A stretch of DNA of 64,000 bases from Shewanella corallii. Its GTDB lineage: Bacteria; Pseudomonadota; Gammaproteobacteria; Enterobacterales; Shewanellaceae. A program made the translations under genes and the position numbers. The notes beneath the pieces were generated by a model that did not search any database, was not told where the DNA came from, and saw only the letters and a list, made by a program, of their open reading frames with translations. Below are positions 38,605 through 50,059 of this stretch, in pieces (position 1 is the stretch's first letter; every line of letters begins with the position of its first letter). The stretch is from assembly GCF_023349125.1 (NCBI RefSeq), contig NZ_JAKIKT010000001.1, positions 992,001 through 1,056,000 of the forward strand. Direction: 5' to 3'.

Positions 38605-39771
38605 CTACCTCGCCGCAACCGGGCTAACCGGATTGACCTGCTGGCCCGATACCAATTTGTGCAGGCCGTTGGCGACCACACGCTCACCGCCAGACAATGC
38701 GCCTTGCAGGTAAGCCCTTTGCTTGTCTGTGTAGAGGATCTCTACGTCCCGGCGCTCCACAAATTTGCCGTCTTGTCGGCTATCTACCACATAGATATTC
38801 CAGCGCCCCCGCACGCCATCGGTCAGGGCACTGACAGGTACCCAAAAGCCAGGCGCTGCTATGGTTTTACGATAATCCAGATAGGCGAGTTCACCGTTGA
38901 ATACTCTGGCATCCAGCGGCAGCGACATCCTCAGCTCAACAGTACGGGTAACCGGGTTAACTTCCGCACTGATCCCTTCTATGGTGGCATTAAATATCTG
39001 CTCGCCAACGGTCAGCGGCATGGTATCGCCATTATTCAGCTCCCGGGCGACATCGACCGGTACACCGATATAAGCCTTGGGGTTGCCCTCTTCGACCAGA
39101 GTAAATACCGGACTGCCCTGGGGAACGACTTCACCCAGGTTGTATTGGCGTTTGGACAGGGCGGCGCTGAATGGCGCGACAAGCGTGGATTTCTGCAACC
39201 TCAGCTCGGTGGCAGACTTTGACGCCAGCAGTCTTTGTCTGGCGGCCTGCAGGCTTTGTTGCTGACCTTTGACTTCATCCAGCTGCTGCGCCGAAACATA
39301 GCTTTCCTTGCTGAGTTCTTCGCTGCGGTTCAGGGTCCTTTGTGCCAGCGCCAGATCTGACTCATTCTGGGCCAGTGCGGCGGTAATCTCTTTCAATTCA
39401 GCCTGCAACAGAGAGGTGTCCAGCTGAGCCAATACCTGTCCTTTGCGCACCCGATCGCCTGTATCTGCGGTTAACGCATCCAGCTTACCCGCCAGCTCAA
39501 ATGCCAGACCTGTCGTATTTCCGGCTCTGACAGTCCCGGTGAAGGTCTGCGCGTGCTCGTATGCCGGAACCTGTTTCAGTTCTAGAGTATTGACGCTGGG
39601 CAGGGTGATAGCCGCCCGGGCAGGTGTGGCTGCAGTTTGTTCACCGCAACCGGCAAGGCTCATCATAGCCAGTAACAGAGCGGCACCAGCGCTGTTTCTG
39701 CGGCAGCGGTTGCTGCTGTATGAGGTGCGAAGAAAGGCTGAAAACTTAATGTCCATGGCCGGAATATCCAT
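38605..39771 (-). CDS. RND efflux periplasmic adaptor (membrane fusion) lipoprotein
   Basis: 388 residues. A lipoprotein signal ends at LLAMMSLAGC (Cys about residue 42). The biotinyl-lipoyl half-motifs flank a coiled-coil hairpin: FELAGKLDALTADTGDRVRKGQ at the front, and KSTLVAPFSAALSKRQYNLG after the hairpin. The adaptor couples the permease to an outer-membrane channel. ATGs at 39771 and 39756 are both possible starts. It is the first gene after the TetR operators. Confidence 0.9.
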   Translation of the reverse strand: MDIPAMDIKFSAFLRTSYSSNRCRRNSAGAALLLAMMSLAGCGEQTAATPARAAITLPSVNTLELKQVPAYEHAQTFTGTVRAGNTTGLAFELAGKLDALTADTGDRVRKGQVLAQLDTSLLQAELKEITAALAQNESDLALAQRTLNRSEELSKESYVSAQQLDEVKGQQQSLQAARQRLLASKSATELRLQKSTLVAPFSAALSKRQYNLGEVVPQGSPVFTLVEEGNPKAYIGVPVDVARELNNGDTMPLTVGEQIFNATIEGISAEVNPVTRTVELRMSLPLDARVFNGELAYLDYRKTIAAPGFWVPVSALTDGVRGRWNIYVVDSRQDGKFVERRDVEILYTDKQRAYLQGALSGGERVVANGLHKLVSGQQVNPVSPVAAR

Positions 39772-39797
39772 AAAGGCTATAGTTACACAAAGGTTAA

Positions 39798-39845
39798 ATT
39801 AGACTAAACAGTCTAGTTACATCAAACTGGACTGTCTAGTCTAGT
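39798..39845. promoter_or_regulatory. Two inverted TetR-type operators between pump and regulator genes
   Basis: ATTAGACTAAACAGTCTAGT (39798-39817) and, on the minus strand, ACTAGACTAGACAGTCCAGT (39845-39826) are two copies of one 20-bp palindromic site in opposite orientations. They lie in the 130-bp gap between the divergent adaptor and TetR genes. Binding by the neighbouring TetR protein would repress both directions. Confidence 0.75.
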
Positions 39846-39901
39846 TTGTGCTTAAATGTTTCCCAATTGTTTAAATCCTGAAATATAAGAGAGTTAGCAT
39901 T

Positions 39902-40513
39902 ATGTCGACAGTGGCTGTCAGCCGCAGCGCGCAGAAACGCCAACAGATACTCAGCAGTGCCATTGAGCTGTTTACCAGTCAGGGTTTGCCTAATACCAGT
40001 ATGGACGAAGTCGCTAAGCATGCCGGGGTATCAAAGCAAACTGTATACGCTCATTTCGGCAGTAAGGATGAACTTTTTGTTGCGGCGATTGAGTCCAAGT
40101 GTGATGTGCATCAGGTGAGTGAAGATATGTTGTCTGATCCCACCCGCCCTGAGCAAACACTGGCCTGCTTTGCCCATCACTTTGGCGAGATGATAGTGTC
40201 GCCAGAAAGTATGCATGTCTTTAAAACCTGTGTGTCACAGGCTGATACTCATCCGGAGATCTCCAGACTTTTCTATGATGCGGGACCTGCCAATGTGCTT
40301 GGCCTGTTAGCTGGTTATCTGGCCGAGGTGGAAAAGCACGGTAAGTATCGGTTTGGTAACTGTCACCACGGCGCCATTCGCCTGTGTCTTATGCTGTTTG
40401 GCGAGATGAAGCTCAAGTTGGAGCTTGGGTTGGATACGTCAGATTTGGAGGCCGATCGGGAAGCCTATGTGATGGATACCGCGGCGATGTTTTTAAAGGC
40501 GCACCGCTGCTGA
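39902..40513 (+). CDS. TetR family repressor of the RND pump
   Basis: 203 residues. The N-terminal helix-turn-helix is clear: KRQQILSSAIELFTSQG, then MDEVAKHAGVSKQTVYAHFG with the recognition helix. The C-terminal two thirds would bind the inducer, which is unknown. It is divergent from the adaptor-permease operon with paired operators between. Confidence 0.92.
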   Translation: MSTVAVSRSAQKRQQILSSAIELFTSQGLPNTSMDEVAKHAGVSKQTVYAHFGSKDELFVAAIESKCDVHQVSEDMLSDPTRPEQTLACFAHHFGEMIVSPESMHVFKTCVSQADTHPEISRLFYDAGPANVLGLLAGYLAEVEKHGKYRFGNCHHGAIRLCLMLFGEMKLKLELGLDTSDLEADREAYVMDTAAMFLKAHRC

Positions 40514-40575
40514 ACCGAACCTTGAAGCTGTGCGTATTACCCTAGTTATGGGGTTTTCTATAGGGACTAATTAAT

Positions 40576-41439
40576 ATGTTAATCAGAGTGTTGTGTCTTG
40601 CTGCAACGGCGACATCCGTCTCTTTCCTGGCCGAAGCCAGACCTGCTCATATCAAACCTTTTTCTGTTACCGTCAGTCATATTCAATCTGGGGACGCTAC
40701 GCTCCCGGGTGGCAATGAACTCGCTCGTCAGAGTACCAATCTGGAGTTGAGTGCCGGAGCGCGTTTTTCCCAAAACTGGGTAGCTGGTCTATCGGTCGGT
40801 GCTGACTGGCTGGATTATTCCACCCGGACGCCGCTGGCCTATTCAATGGGATGGGATGAGATCCAGCGATACCACGCTGGTGTCTTTGTCCGGTATCAGG
40901 CCAACGAGCATTGGAGCTTTATGGCAGCGCCCAAACTACAATATGCCTGGGCTGACGGCGCCAATCGCAGTGACGCTATCTCCTACGGTGTGGTGATGTC
41001 CGGTATGTATAGATTTGACTCCGGCAATACGCTGGGGCTGGGCGTGGCTTATCTCAATGATATTGAAGAGGTCAGAACCATTCCTTATCTCGCCATCGAC
41101 TGGAAACTGACTGAGCGTTGGAGTATCGCCAATCCATTCCAGGCTGGATTCAGCGGTCCTGCGGGGCTGGAGCTGAGATATGACCTGTCTGATGAGTGGC
41201 AGTTTGGTTTGGGTAACTCACGCCGTACCACCCGGTTTTTGACCACCCTTAAAGGGGAGGAAGCGGCAGAGCTTGAAGAGTGGGTTGGTTTTGGCCGTGC
41301 CACCTGGCAGATGAATGATGCCATGACCCTGAGCGCTTTGGCGGGCTTCTATTTTGACTCGGAACTTGAAGTGGGCAGGGTGAAGCAGGAACTCGACAGC
41401 CAGGCAGCAGTGGCGCTGGCGGTCAAGTTCGCTTTCTAA
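40576..41439 (+). CDS. Outer-membrane beta-barrel protein, DUF6268-like
   Basis: 287 residues with a signal peptide cleaved near SFLAEA-RP (about residue 21). The mature part has alternating aromatic strands typical of a barrel (WVAGLSVGADWLDY, YHAGVFVRYQANEHWSF) and ends in Phe (LAVKFAF), the assembly signal. It resembles uncharacterised DUF6268 barrels; the transported substrate, if any, is unknown. Confidence 0.75.
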   Translation: MLIRVLCLAATATSVSFLAEARPAHIKPFSVTVSHIQSGDATLPGGNELARQSTNLELSAGARFSQNWVAGLSVGADWLDYSTRTPLAYSMGWDEIQRYHAGVFVRYQANEHWSFMAAPKLQYAWADGANRSDAISYGVVMSGMYRFDSGNTLGLGVAYLNDIEEVRTIPYLAIDWKLTERWSIANPFQAGFSGPAGLELRYDLSDEWQFGLGNSRRTTRFLTTLKGEEAAELEEWVGFGRATWQMNDAMTLSALAGFYFDSELEVGRVKQELDSQAAVALAVKFAF

Positions 41440-41457
41440 GCGGGATAAGAGCGCAGA

Positions 41458-42018
41458 TTACTCGCCCAGCATGGCCTCTTTCAGGCTGTCCTGGGCGGGC
41501 TCATCACCCAACCATATTTTCAGCAGAGCGAGACGGAAAGCTTCGCCATCAATGGTGCTCAGCAGCTTGCCATTTTTATAGCTGGTGACACTGCCTTCGC
41601 TGGTCAGGAAGCTGAACTGATCACCCTCTTTAATCGGCTCGGCAAACATCGCCATAAAGGTATCTATCTGGGCTTTAATCGGGCTGATATCACCATCTGT
41701 TGCCAGGTCGAAACCTTCGTTAATCGCATCCTGCATTTTCTCGGCAGTGATCAAGCCAGAGGTGATATTCAGACGCACCATGGATGAAGGCTGGGCCAGA
41801 ACCTGCTCAAGTGTGTGGGCAGACTTAGGCAGATACAGGCTGCCAACATACAGGTCCATAAAGAACTTGCTGCGTACGCCTGCGCCATTCAGGGCCAGTT
41901 GGGAATCCTGCATCATAACTGAGCCAGGCAGTTGAATACCTGCAACATTGGTGACAGCCAGCGCAGAGCCGGAAAACAGCAGGGCGGAAACTAACGACAG
42001 TGAACAGAGGGACTTCAT
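41458..42018 (-). CDS. Chalcone isomerase-like periplasmic protein
   Basis: 186 residues from the ATG at 42018, which follows AAGAGGTT; an upstream start would add 19 residues with no signal character. The signal peptide is SLVSALLFSGSALA. The mature part, VAGIQLPGSVMMQDSQLALN followed by GAGVRSKFFMDLYVGSLYLP, matches bacterial chalcone-isomerase-fold proteins. Those lack known flavonoid activity; fatty-acid binding is a possibility. Confidence 0.85.
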   Translation of the reverse strand: MKSLCSLSLVSALLFSGSALAVTNVAGIQLPGSVMMQDSQLALNGAGVRSKFFMDLYVGSLYLPKSAHTLEQVLAQPSSMVRLNITSGLITAEKMQDAINEGFDLATDGDISPIKAQIDTFMAMFAEPIKEGDQFSFLTSEGSVTSYKNGKLLSTIDGEAFRLALLKIWLGDEPAQDSLKEAMLGE

Positions 42019-42073
42019 ATAACCTCTTGGAATGCTTGAGTTGTTTAAATAGTTATTGGTATGCCAAACACAC

Positions 42074-42104
42074 AAAAACCGAGACTGCAGTAGTCCCGGT
42101 TTTT
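42074..42104 (-). terminator. Terminator of the DUF2947 gene
   Basis: AAAAACCG (42074-42081) pairs with CGGTTTTT (42097-42104) around an inner GAC/GTC stem. Read on the minus strand it ends in TTTTTG, fitting termination of the 42124-42642 gene. Confidence 0.75.
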
Positions 42105-42123
42105 GCTAATGTCTGACGTTGGC

Positions 42124-42642
42124 TCAGCCGCGAGAGCCCATATTAAATGTTCCATCCTGATGGAACATTACGGCTTGTCTGTCTTTCGGTGAGACCAGCA
42201 ATGGACCATCATCAAAGAACAGAAAACACTTCCAGTTACGGGCAAACACATCCCAACGGGTTTCAACTACCTGGTACTTTTCATAACAGAAAAACACCTG
42301 AGTATCGCCGGCCCATTGAATAAACTCTTCCAACGCCAGTGGCAGCCCGGGTTCATCCGCATCCCATGCGCCTTGCCATTCATCAGTCTTGGTCCAGGCT
42401 TTGGGTTTGGTGGCCCAGTCTCCTTTGCTGAATTTATCCGGAGTTGCACACTTATCGCTGATCAGGTTGTTCCAAACCTGCATGGCACTTTTATCGCTCA
42501 AAGGTTTAATCAGTGCTTTATCTTCGTCAGTGACGGGCAGATCTTTGTGATTAAAAATCCACTTGCGCTTGTACTGGTCCAGCGGAATATAGGTGTGGCT
42601 CAAGCCGTTCTCCGGAATGTGAGTGCAAAAATTTGCCTGCAT
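42124..42642 (-). CDS. DUF2947 family protein
   Basis: 172 residues, soluble, rich in Trp and acidic residues: YIPLDQYKRKWIFNHKDLP near the start and FNMGSRG at the end. It matches the DUF2947 family known from Shewanella and Vibrio relatives. No function is established. It stands alone, with its own terminator. Confidence 0.8.
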   Translation of the reverse strand: MQANFCTHIPENGLSHTYIPLDQYKRKWIFNHKDLPVTDEDKALIKPLSDKSAMQVWNNLISDKCATPDKFSKGDWATKPKAWTKTDEWQGAWDADEPGLPLALEEFIQWAGDTQVFFCYEKYQVVETRWDVFARNWKCFLFFDDGPLLVSPKDRQAVMFHQDGTFNMGSRG

Positions 42643-42709
42643 TATACTGACACATCTGAGATTACTCCATCCTCATGCTATCGCAGGGATGGAGTTAATC
42701 TGTGGCATG

Positions 42710-45160
42710 TCATTGTTGCGCCAGTGCCCGTGATAATTCAGTGACATACTGTTCAGCCAGTCTATTGTCAGGGTCGGCCTGCAGCGCCTGTTGGTACACG
42801 GTCAGGGCATCCTGATACTGCTCAAGTTGTAATAGCATCTCCCCTAGGCGACACCATGATGAACTGTCTGAGGGGTGTTTATTGAGATACTCCAGCCAGG
42901 TTTCCAGCGACGCAGGATAGTCCTTCTTAATCTTCAGCACTTGAGCCAATTGCGGCAGGTACTCATCAGAGAGAGGCGTCAGTGTGCGCAGTCCCTGCTC
43001 GGCCGCATTCAGTTGTCCTGTGTTGAGGGCCATCAGTACCATCTGCTTGTTTTCCAACTCTCCCCGCCAGCTGTCCGGCAGCTCTGCAAGAACATCGAAC
43101 GCAGATTGGAAATCCCCTTCAAGCTGATGCAAATGGCTTTTTGCTCTGGCACTCAGGACTTTTGATTCTTCTGATGTTTGATAGGTATCCAGTGCATTGA
43201 TTAGTTGGGTCAGCCCTACACGGTTTTCGGTCTCGACCAGGGCATGAATTTTCTGGGGGACCATCTCCAGTCCCCAACTGGTGAGCTTTTCATTGGTAAA
43301 TTTGTGTCGCAGCGTTTCCTGTTTACTGGATTCCTCGATTTGCTTCAGCTCAGCGAGCAATTGCTGCTGCTCTTCAGTAAAGCCATCCAGCCAGTCAGGG
43401 TTTGCTGCCGTCACCATGTCCAACCTTCGGGGTTGATTGAACCTGATCCAATCTTTCAGCAGCAAGGTGGCATCAGGCTTGGTTCTTTGCTCCTCGACTC
43501 TCACTTCAATGTGTTTTATGGCGTCGCCCAGGCTTGCCTGTATGGACTTGGCAACGTTTTTCATTGCCTGATAGTAGTCCTGGTACATGGTGGTGATCTC
43601 AGTCTGGTCCCAGTGATCAGCATTACGGGTGGAGAGGAAACGGCTGAAATCGGCGTAGCCATAGAACTTCATGAATTTCATCTGAGCAGGGTATTTGGTT
43701 GTCAGTTCCTGCTCGAGGAGATTGAGTTTGTCCTCTGTCGCAGGAAGCTGTTGGGCATAAGACAGTGCTTTTTCGGCCAGCTTTTCTACCTGTCCGTACT
43801 TTTTATTGACGCTGCTTATCTGCGTCTTGAGCTGAATTAACTGCTCTTTGTCTGCCCTGTGTTGGAAGCTGCCTCTGATATCTGCCAGTACCGCCTGTTT
43901 GTCGACTTCCGGGGTAAGGCTTATCTCTGCCGGTGACTGATAGGAGATGCCGGATATCTGTGCTGCAAACTCAGACAGGTTGATGACTTGAGTGTCTTTG
44001 AGTAGCTCAGTTTGTTGTTGAAGCGATTTCATTGCTTCTGCCAACTGGGCGGTGGTCTCTGCTTTATGTCCCGAATTGGTATCGACCCATACACCAATTT
44101 TACTGATGTCCGGCCCCATCTTACCTTCTAGGCTTCCCGATGCATGGGACACCCCTTGAGGAGACCAGCACATGTCTACACCAAGTAAGAATATGTTTTT
44201 AAATCCGAGGTTTCCGGCAGTCCATATGGCGGCATTACTGACAGTTGGGCCAGCGGTTTCGATATTGTTATCTGACTCCCAGGGAACTCTGGAGCCGGTA
44301 TAGAACTGGGCGCCACGCCATTGGCCAACGAGGGAAGGAACCGCATGGTCGGCATTGATAAATATGGTGGACGCAGGTAATTCAAGCATCTCTTTGCTGA
44401 CGGTAAAGCTGACCCCCTGCGGGTCTACACTGACCACAAAATCAACCTGGACTCCTGCTTGTTGCAATTGATGAGCTGCGCGGGATACCGCTATGGTGTA
44501 GAGCGACGCCTGATTCTCTCTCAGCCAGTCCAGGTGGGTATCCAAAGAGGGGCCACCGCCAACAACAATACAATTCTGCTTGGTGAATCTGCCCTTCAAT
44601 TGACTCACAGGGTGCAGATTGTCACAGAGGTTGATCAGTTGCTTGTGGACAAAATTCTTCTGATTCAGGTTTACACTGACATCAAAAACAGCCTTATCGG
44701 CGATATTGTTTGAGACGGTTTTCAGTGATTGGTAAGCGTCACAATAGGATTTTTTCGCCCCTTGAGACTCATACAGGCGAAGCTTATTTTTGAGGATGTA
44801 AATACTGTTACATTCCTCTTGCAGCAGTGCAGCAAGCTCCTCGTGTTGGATAATCCTTAGCTCAGACTGGCACTCCTGTGGGATTTCTATATTCAGGGTT
44901 TGCAGCACCGAGTCCAATTCCACAAAGATGAAACGGCTGTTTTGAAGGTCAGCGTTTTCCAGTACGTAATTCGCCAGCAGCCCGGAGTCGGTACCCACAA
45001 CTATATTCAGGTAGCCGTCGTTCAGCAGGTCATTGTACTTATCGTTAAAGACCTTTGAGGACTCTCGTGCCTCAAATTGTTGCCGATTGATGGAGGGCAG
45101 ATAGACTTCTCCAAAGGGGCTGACGGCAAATTCCAGCTGTTGCGTATTGACCACTGACAT
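42710..45160 (-). CDS. maf: Maf-type motility-associated flagellin glycosyltransferase
   Basis: About 816 residues from the ATG at 45160, after GGAG at 5 nt. The central region has the Maf/MptE-like signature CIVVGGGPSLDTHLDWL near residue 215 and FVVSVDPQGV and LGVDMCWSP further on. These enzymes attach pseudaminic or legionaminic acid to flagellin serines/threonines in the cytoplasm. The last 200 residues are TPR-like repeats (LGEMLLQLEQYQDALTVYQQ), perhaps for binding flagellin. It is divergent from pseB, which supports a flagellar role for the locus. Confidence 0.9.
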   Translation of the reverse strand: MSVVNTQQLEFAVSPFGEVYLPSINRQQFEARESSKVFNDKYNDLLNDGYLNIVVGTDSGLLANYVLENADLQNSRFIFVELDSVLQTLNIEIPQECQSELRIIQHEELAALLQEECNSIYILKNKLRLYESQGAKKSYCDAYQSLKTVSNNIADKAVFDVSVNLNQKNFVHKQLINLCDNLHPVSQLKGRFTKQNCIVVGGGPSLDTHLDWLRENQASLYTIAVSRAAHQLQQAGVQVDFVVSVDPQGVSFTVSKEMLELPASTIFINADHAVPSLVGQWRGAQFYTGSRVPWESDNNIETAGPTVSNAAIWTAGNLGFKNIFLLGVDMCWSPQGVSHASGSLEGKMGPDISKIGVWVDTNSGHKAETTAQLAEAMKSLQQQTELLKDTQVINLSEFAAQISGISYQSPAEISLTPEVDKQAVLADIRGSFQHRADKEQLIQLKTQISSVNKKYGQVEKLAEKALSYAQQLPATEDKLNLLEQELTTKYPAQMKFMKFYGYADFSRFLSTRNADHWDQTEITTMYQDYYQAMKNVAKSIQASLGDAIKHIEVRVEEQRTKPDATLLLKDWIRFNQPRRLDMVTAANPDWLDGFTEEQQQLLAELKQIEESSKQETLRHKFTNEKLTSWGLEMVPQKIHALVETENRVGLTQLINALDTYQTSEESKVLSARAKSHLHQLEGDFQSAFDVLAELPDSWRGELENKQMVLMALNTGQLNAAEQGLRTLTPLSDEYLPQLAQVLKIKKDYPASLETWLEYLNKHPSDSSSWCRLGEMLLQLEQYQDALTVYQQALQADPDNRLAEQYVTELSRALAQQ

Positions 45161-45375
45161 ATCATCTCCATCTATCATGCCCGCTAATGGCGGTGCCTGA
45201 ATCTGTCAAACTTGCTTATTTACATATCTCATAGCAAAAATCGCACCACAGGGAAGTTAAAGCACTTAAAGAAAAATAACCCATGGGTCGCCTTAATCAT
45301 TGACGCCAGCTAAAGCATAGCCATAAGTCGATTTTTCATCACTAAAATCATGAGCTAAGCTTACTAGACAATTGA

Positions 45376-45393
45376 TTGGCATAGAGTATGCTT
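45376..45393 (+). promoter_or_regulatory. Sigma-54-type promoter upstream of pseB
   Basis: TTGGCATAGAGTATGCTT has the GG (45378-45379) and GC (45390-45391) elements exactly 10 bp apart, as needed for RpoN. The start would be near 45403, 50 nt before pseB. RpoN with FlrA/FlrC drives middle flagellar genes in Shewanella and Vibrio, so pseBC would be expressed with the flagellum. Confidence 0.65.
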
Positions 45394-45428
45394 CGTGATT
45401 ATTGCTGCCACGTTTTTGACAGTGCTGA

Positions 45429-47590
<2,162 letters not shown>

Positions 47591-47601
47591 ACCGATATAA
47601 C

Positions 47602-47633
47602 AAAGGCCAGCCTTATTGGGGCTGGCCTTTTAC
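47602..47633. terminator. Bidirectional terminator between pseBC and the minus-strand operon
   Basis: AAAGGCCAGCC (47602-47612) pairs with GGCTGGCCTTT (47620-47630), followed by TAC-TTT. It sits between convergent genes, and A-runs on the other side allow termination of both. Confidence 0.85.
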
Positions 47634-47664
47634 TTTCTGTTTCTCAATCCAGAGTGAAGCGCAG

Positions 47665-50046
47665 TTATTGTGGCGCTCGTTTCCAATTCCGGGACAGCTT
47701 CAGCATGCCTGATCGGGTTGGCAGGTATTGAGGCACAATGAAGCATGGCTTGCTGCTATCCGGCAGCGCTGAAGAGCAGTGGATCTGCCAGCCTTCGATG
47801 CTGTGTCCACGGCTGCCCATATCAAACAACTGAATTCGACCTGCATTCAAAGGTGTTTTCAGATCAGGGAACTGCGCAAGCAGTTGCACAAAGTCTCCGC
47901 CTATTCCCCACAGGGCTACCTGCTCACCACAATCCAACTGCTCCTGAATAGCTGTATGCAGCTTACTCAATGCTCCCCTGTGCCCAGCAAACCTCTGGGT
48001 GATAGAGGCCACAGCGGTTTGCTGCAGAGCCGATGTAAGAGGCTGACGTTCACCTGGCTTCAACAGCAGCTGCAACCTTGGAATACTGTCGGTTTGAATT
48101 TGATTGCAACTGATGCATTCAAGCCCAGCTGCCGCCGCGAAAGCCAGGGCGCTTGCCTTGGTGAAGTAGTGCAAATGCTGGCCATGAACCAGATTGGTTT
48201 CATGCAGTCGGTTGCTGTCATTGAAGCTGGCATCCGGCACTTCAATAAACATATGGCCATTTGGATTAAGCCTTGAGCCCAGTGCCGATAAAAAGGCAAC
48301 CGGAGACACCAGGTGTTCCAGCACATGGCTGGCGGTGATCAGGTCAAACTGTGCTCCATCAGCAACAGATAACAATTGCGCCTGCTGGTTCAAATCACAT
48401 CTCAGCCGGGGGATTGAGCCATCAGCCCCCACAGGGTTGAAGTCGATTCCGAGATAGTCCCCATCAGGATGGGCTGCTGCCATCTCTTTGAGCAACAAGC
48501 CTTCGCCGCAACCAAAATCAGCAATCTTGCGGCTTATCGGTAAGGCGTCGCCCATTGCCTGAACCATTTCGCGATAGGCATTGCTGCCATCGGTGCGAAC
48601 CGGCCACATTTCTGGTTGGCCACCACCAGAGAAATACAGTGCTGCAATATCCTGCTCATTATGGGGGCGGGTGATCTGCACATGGCCACAGTGATGACAC
48701 TCACCGACAGGGAAGGCCAGATTTTTGCGGACAAGTTCATCACCTGATTTATCCCAGATACCTGTATTCAGGGTCTCGAGATGACGCCACTGATCTGTTT
48801 GGCACAGTTGGCAGGGGGCCGGTGTCGGCAACCTGAAGTTATCCGGGTCATAGGGGTCAGTAACCTTGATCCCCCAATCTTTGGCCAGTGCGTGCATCTT
48901 TACCCGGGTTTCGGCCAGTGACGGCAGAAGAAATATCCGGGCTGAGGTATCACTGAGCTGGTCGCTGCCGAGTATGGTTTTGCCGCCCAGCTGGTGGCCT
49001 GCCCACTGATAGTCGTGCAGGTTCAATCTGGGATTGTTGAGCAAATCGACGAACTCGCTGTCCTGAAGCAGCAAATAGGCATCAGCGCCAATGCCCCAAA
49101 GGGCAACGCTGGTGTCAGGGTTAGAAAGGGCTGATTTCAGCTGATCAACAAGCAAACGCCGGACGTTGGCTCCGTGGCAGCGTGCAGCCTCTATGTTGTC
49201 CCGAATACCTCCGTCCATGGTCATCTTGTCCGGTAACCCCTGTGTCTTGTTTCCCTGTCCCTTGCTTCCCTGTACTTTCATTAGCATCTGCAGACGGGGA
49301 ATATAGCCTGTGGTCAATCTCTCCACTTTAATGGGGTCTAACCCGGCAGCTCTTGCCAGTGCAATCAGATTGGATTCACTGAAATAGTGAATATGCTGCA
49401 GGTTAATCAGGTTGGACTGTCCGCAAACCCTGTCACTCAAGGGGGCGGTGAAATCTGGGACTTCGATAAACAGCAGGCCATCTTCGGTCAGCAGCCCGGC
49501 GGCGGCTTGCAAAAAGGCGCGTGGGTCTGGCAGGTGCTCAAGTGTGTGAGACGCACATACCAGATGTTGACTACCCGCGGGAATAAGGCCGTGCAGATTC
49601 TCTGCAATCGCGATATTGGCGCTGATATAGTCTATGCCTTCCAGGGCACAGCGGTCATTGAAGTCCACACCCGTGAGCTTAGCATCCGGGAACTGATGTC
49701 GGCAGGCTTTCAGCAAAGCGCCCGGGCCGCAGCCCAGATCGGTAATGCAGGGGGTGCCCGGCAGGAGCTCTGCAAATAATGACACCATCTGGTGATAGGG
49801 GAAGTGGCTGCCTACCAGCTGCTCATGCCAGAACACCTGCTCCTGAGGACCATGAAAATAAAGGGTTTGCAGCAGCTCCTCTGAGTATTCAGTCAGGGAT
49901 TGTACATGGCCGCAATGTTGACACTGTCCGAGCGGATAATCTTTGGTGTCACGGGTCAGTTGCTTTGCGTTTGCCTGCCACACGCCAAAGGTCAAATGCT
50001 CAAAAACCTGCCAGGCTTCATGCCCACAAATACCGCATTGTGTCAT
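47665..50046 (-). CDS. Internally duplicated sugar C-methyltransferase-like protein
   Basis: 793 residues made of two homologous halves. Each half begins with a two-pair zinc ribbon (CGICGHEAW...CQHCGHVQ; CQLCQTDQW...CHHCGHVQ). Each then has a SAM-binding motif (ITDLGCGPGALLKACR; IADFGCGEGLLLKEMA) with SHTLEHLPDP / SHVLEHLVSP, and ends in a third domain containing VALWGIGADAYLLLQ / VALWGIGGDFVQLLA. This layout matches Methyltransf_13/23/14 sugar C-methyltransferases, normally present once in about 400 residues. A Gly/Lys/Gln linker lies between the units. The ATG at 50046 follows AAGGAGG. Possible roles are two methylations of the nonulosonic acid or its acyl group. Confidence 0.85.
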   Translation of the reverse strand: MTQCGICGHEAWQVFEHLTFGVWQANAKQLTRDTKDYPLGQCQHCGHVQSLTEYSEELLQTLYFHGPQEQVFWHEQLVGSHFPYHQMVSLFAELLPGTPCITDLGCGPGALLKACRHQFPDAKLTGVDFNDRCALEGIDYISANIAIAENLHGLIPAGSQHLVCASHTLEHLPDPRAFLQAAAGLLTEDGLLFIEVPDFTAPLSDRVCGQSNLINLQHIHYFSESNLIALARAAGLDPIKVERLTTGYIPRLQMLMKVQGSKGQGNKTQGLPDKMTMDGGIRDNIEAARCHGANVRRLLVDQLKSALSNPDTSVALWGIGADAYLLLQDSEFVDLLNNPRLNLHDYQWAGHQLGGKTILGSDQLSDTSARIFLLPSLAETRVKMHALAKDWGIKVTDPYDPDNFRLPTPAPCQLCQTDQWRHLETLNTGIWDKSGDELVRKNLAFPVGECHHCGHVQITRPHNEQDIAALYFSGGGQPEMWPVRTDGSNAYREMVQAMGDALPISRKIADFGCGEGLLLKEMAAAHPDGDYLGIDFNPVGADGSIPRLRCDLNQQAQLLSVADGAQFDLITASHVLEHLVSPVAFLSALGSRLNPNGHMFIEVPDASFNDSNRLHETNLVHGQHLHYFTKASALAFAAAAGLECISCNQIQTDSIPRLQLLLKPGERQPLTSALQQTAVASITQRFAGHRGALSKLHTAIQEQLDCGEQVALWGIGGDFVQLLAQFPDLKTPLNAGRIQLFDMGSRGHSIEGWQIHCSSALPDSSKPCFIVPQYLPTRSGMLKLSRNWKRAPQ

Positions 50047-50059
50047 ATGGCCTCCTTGC

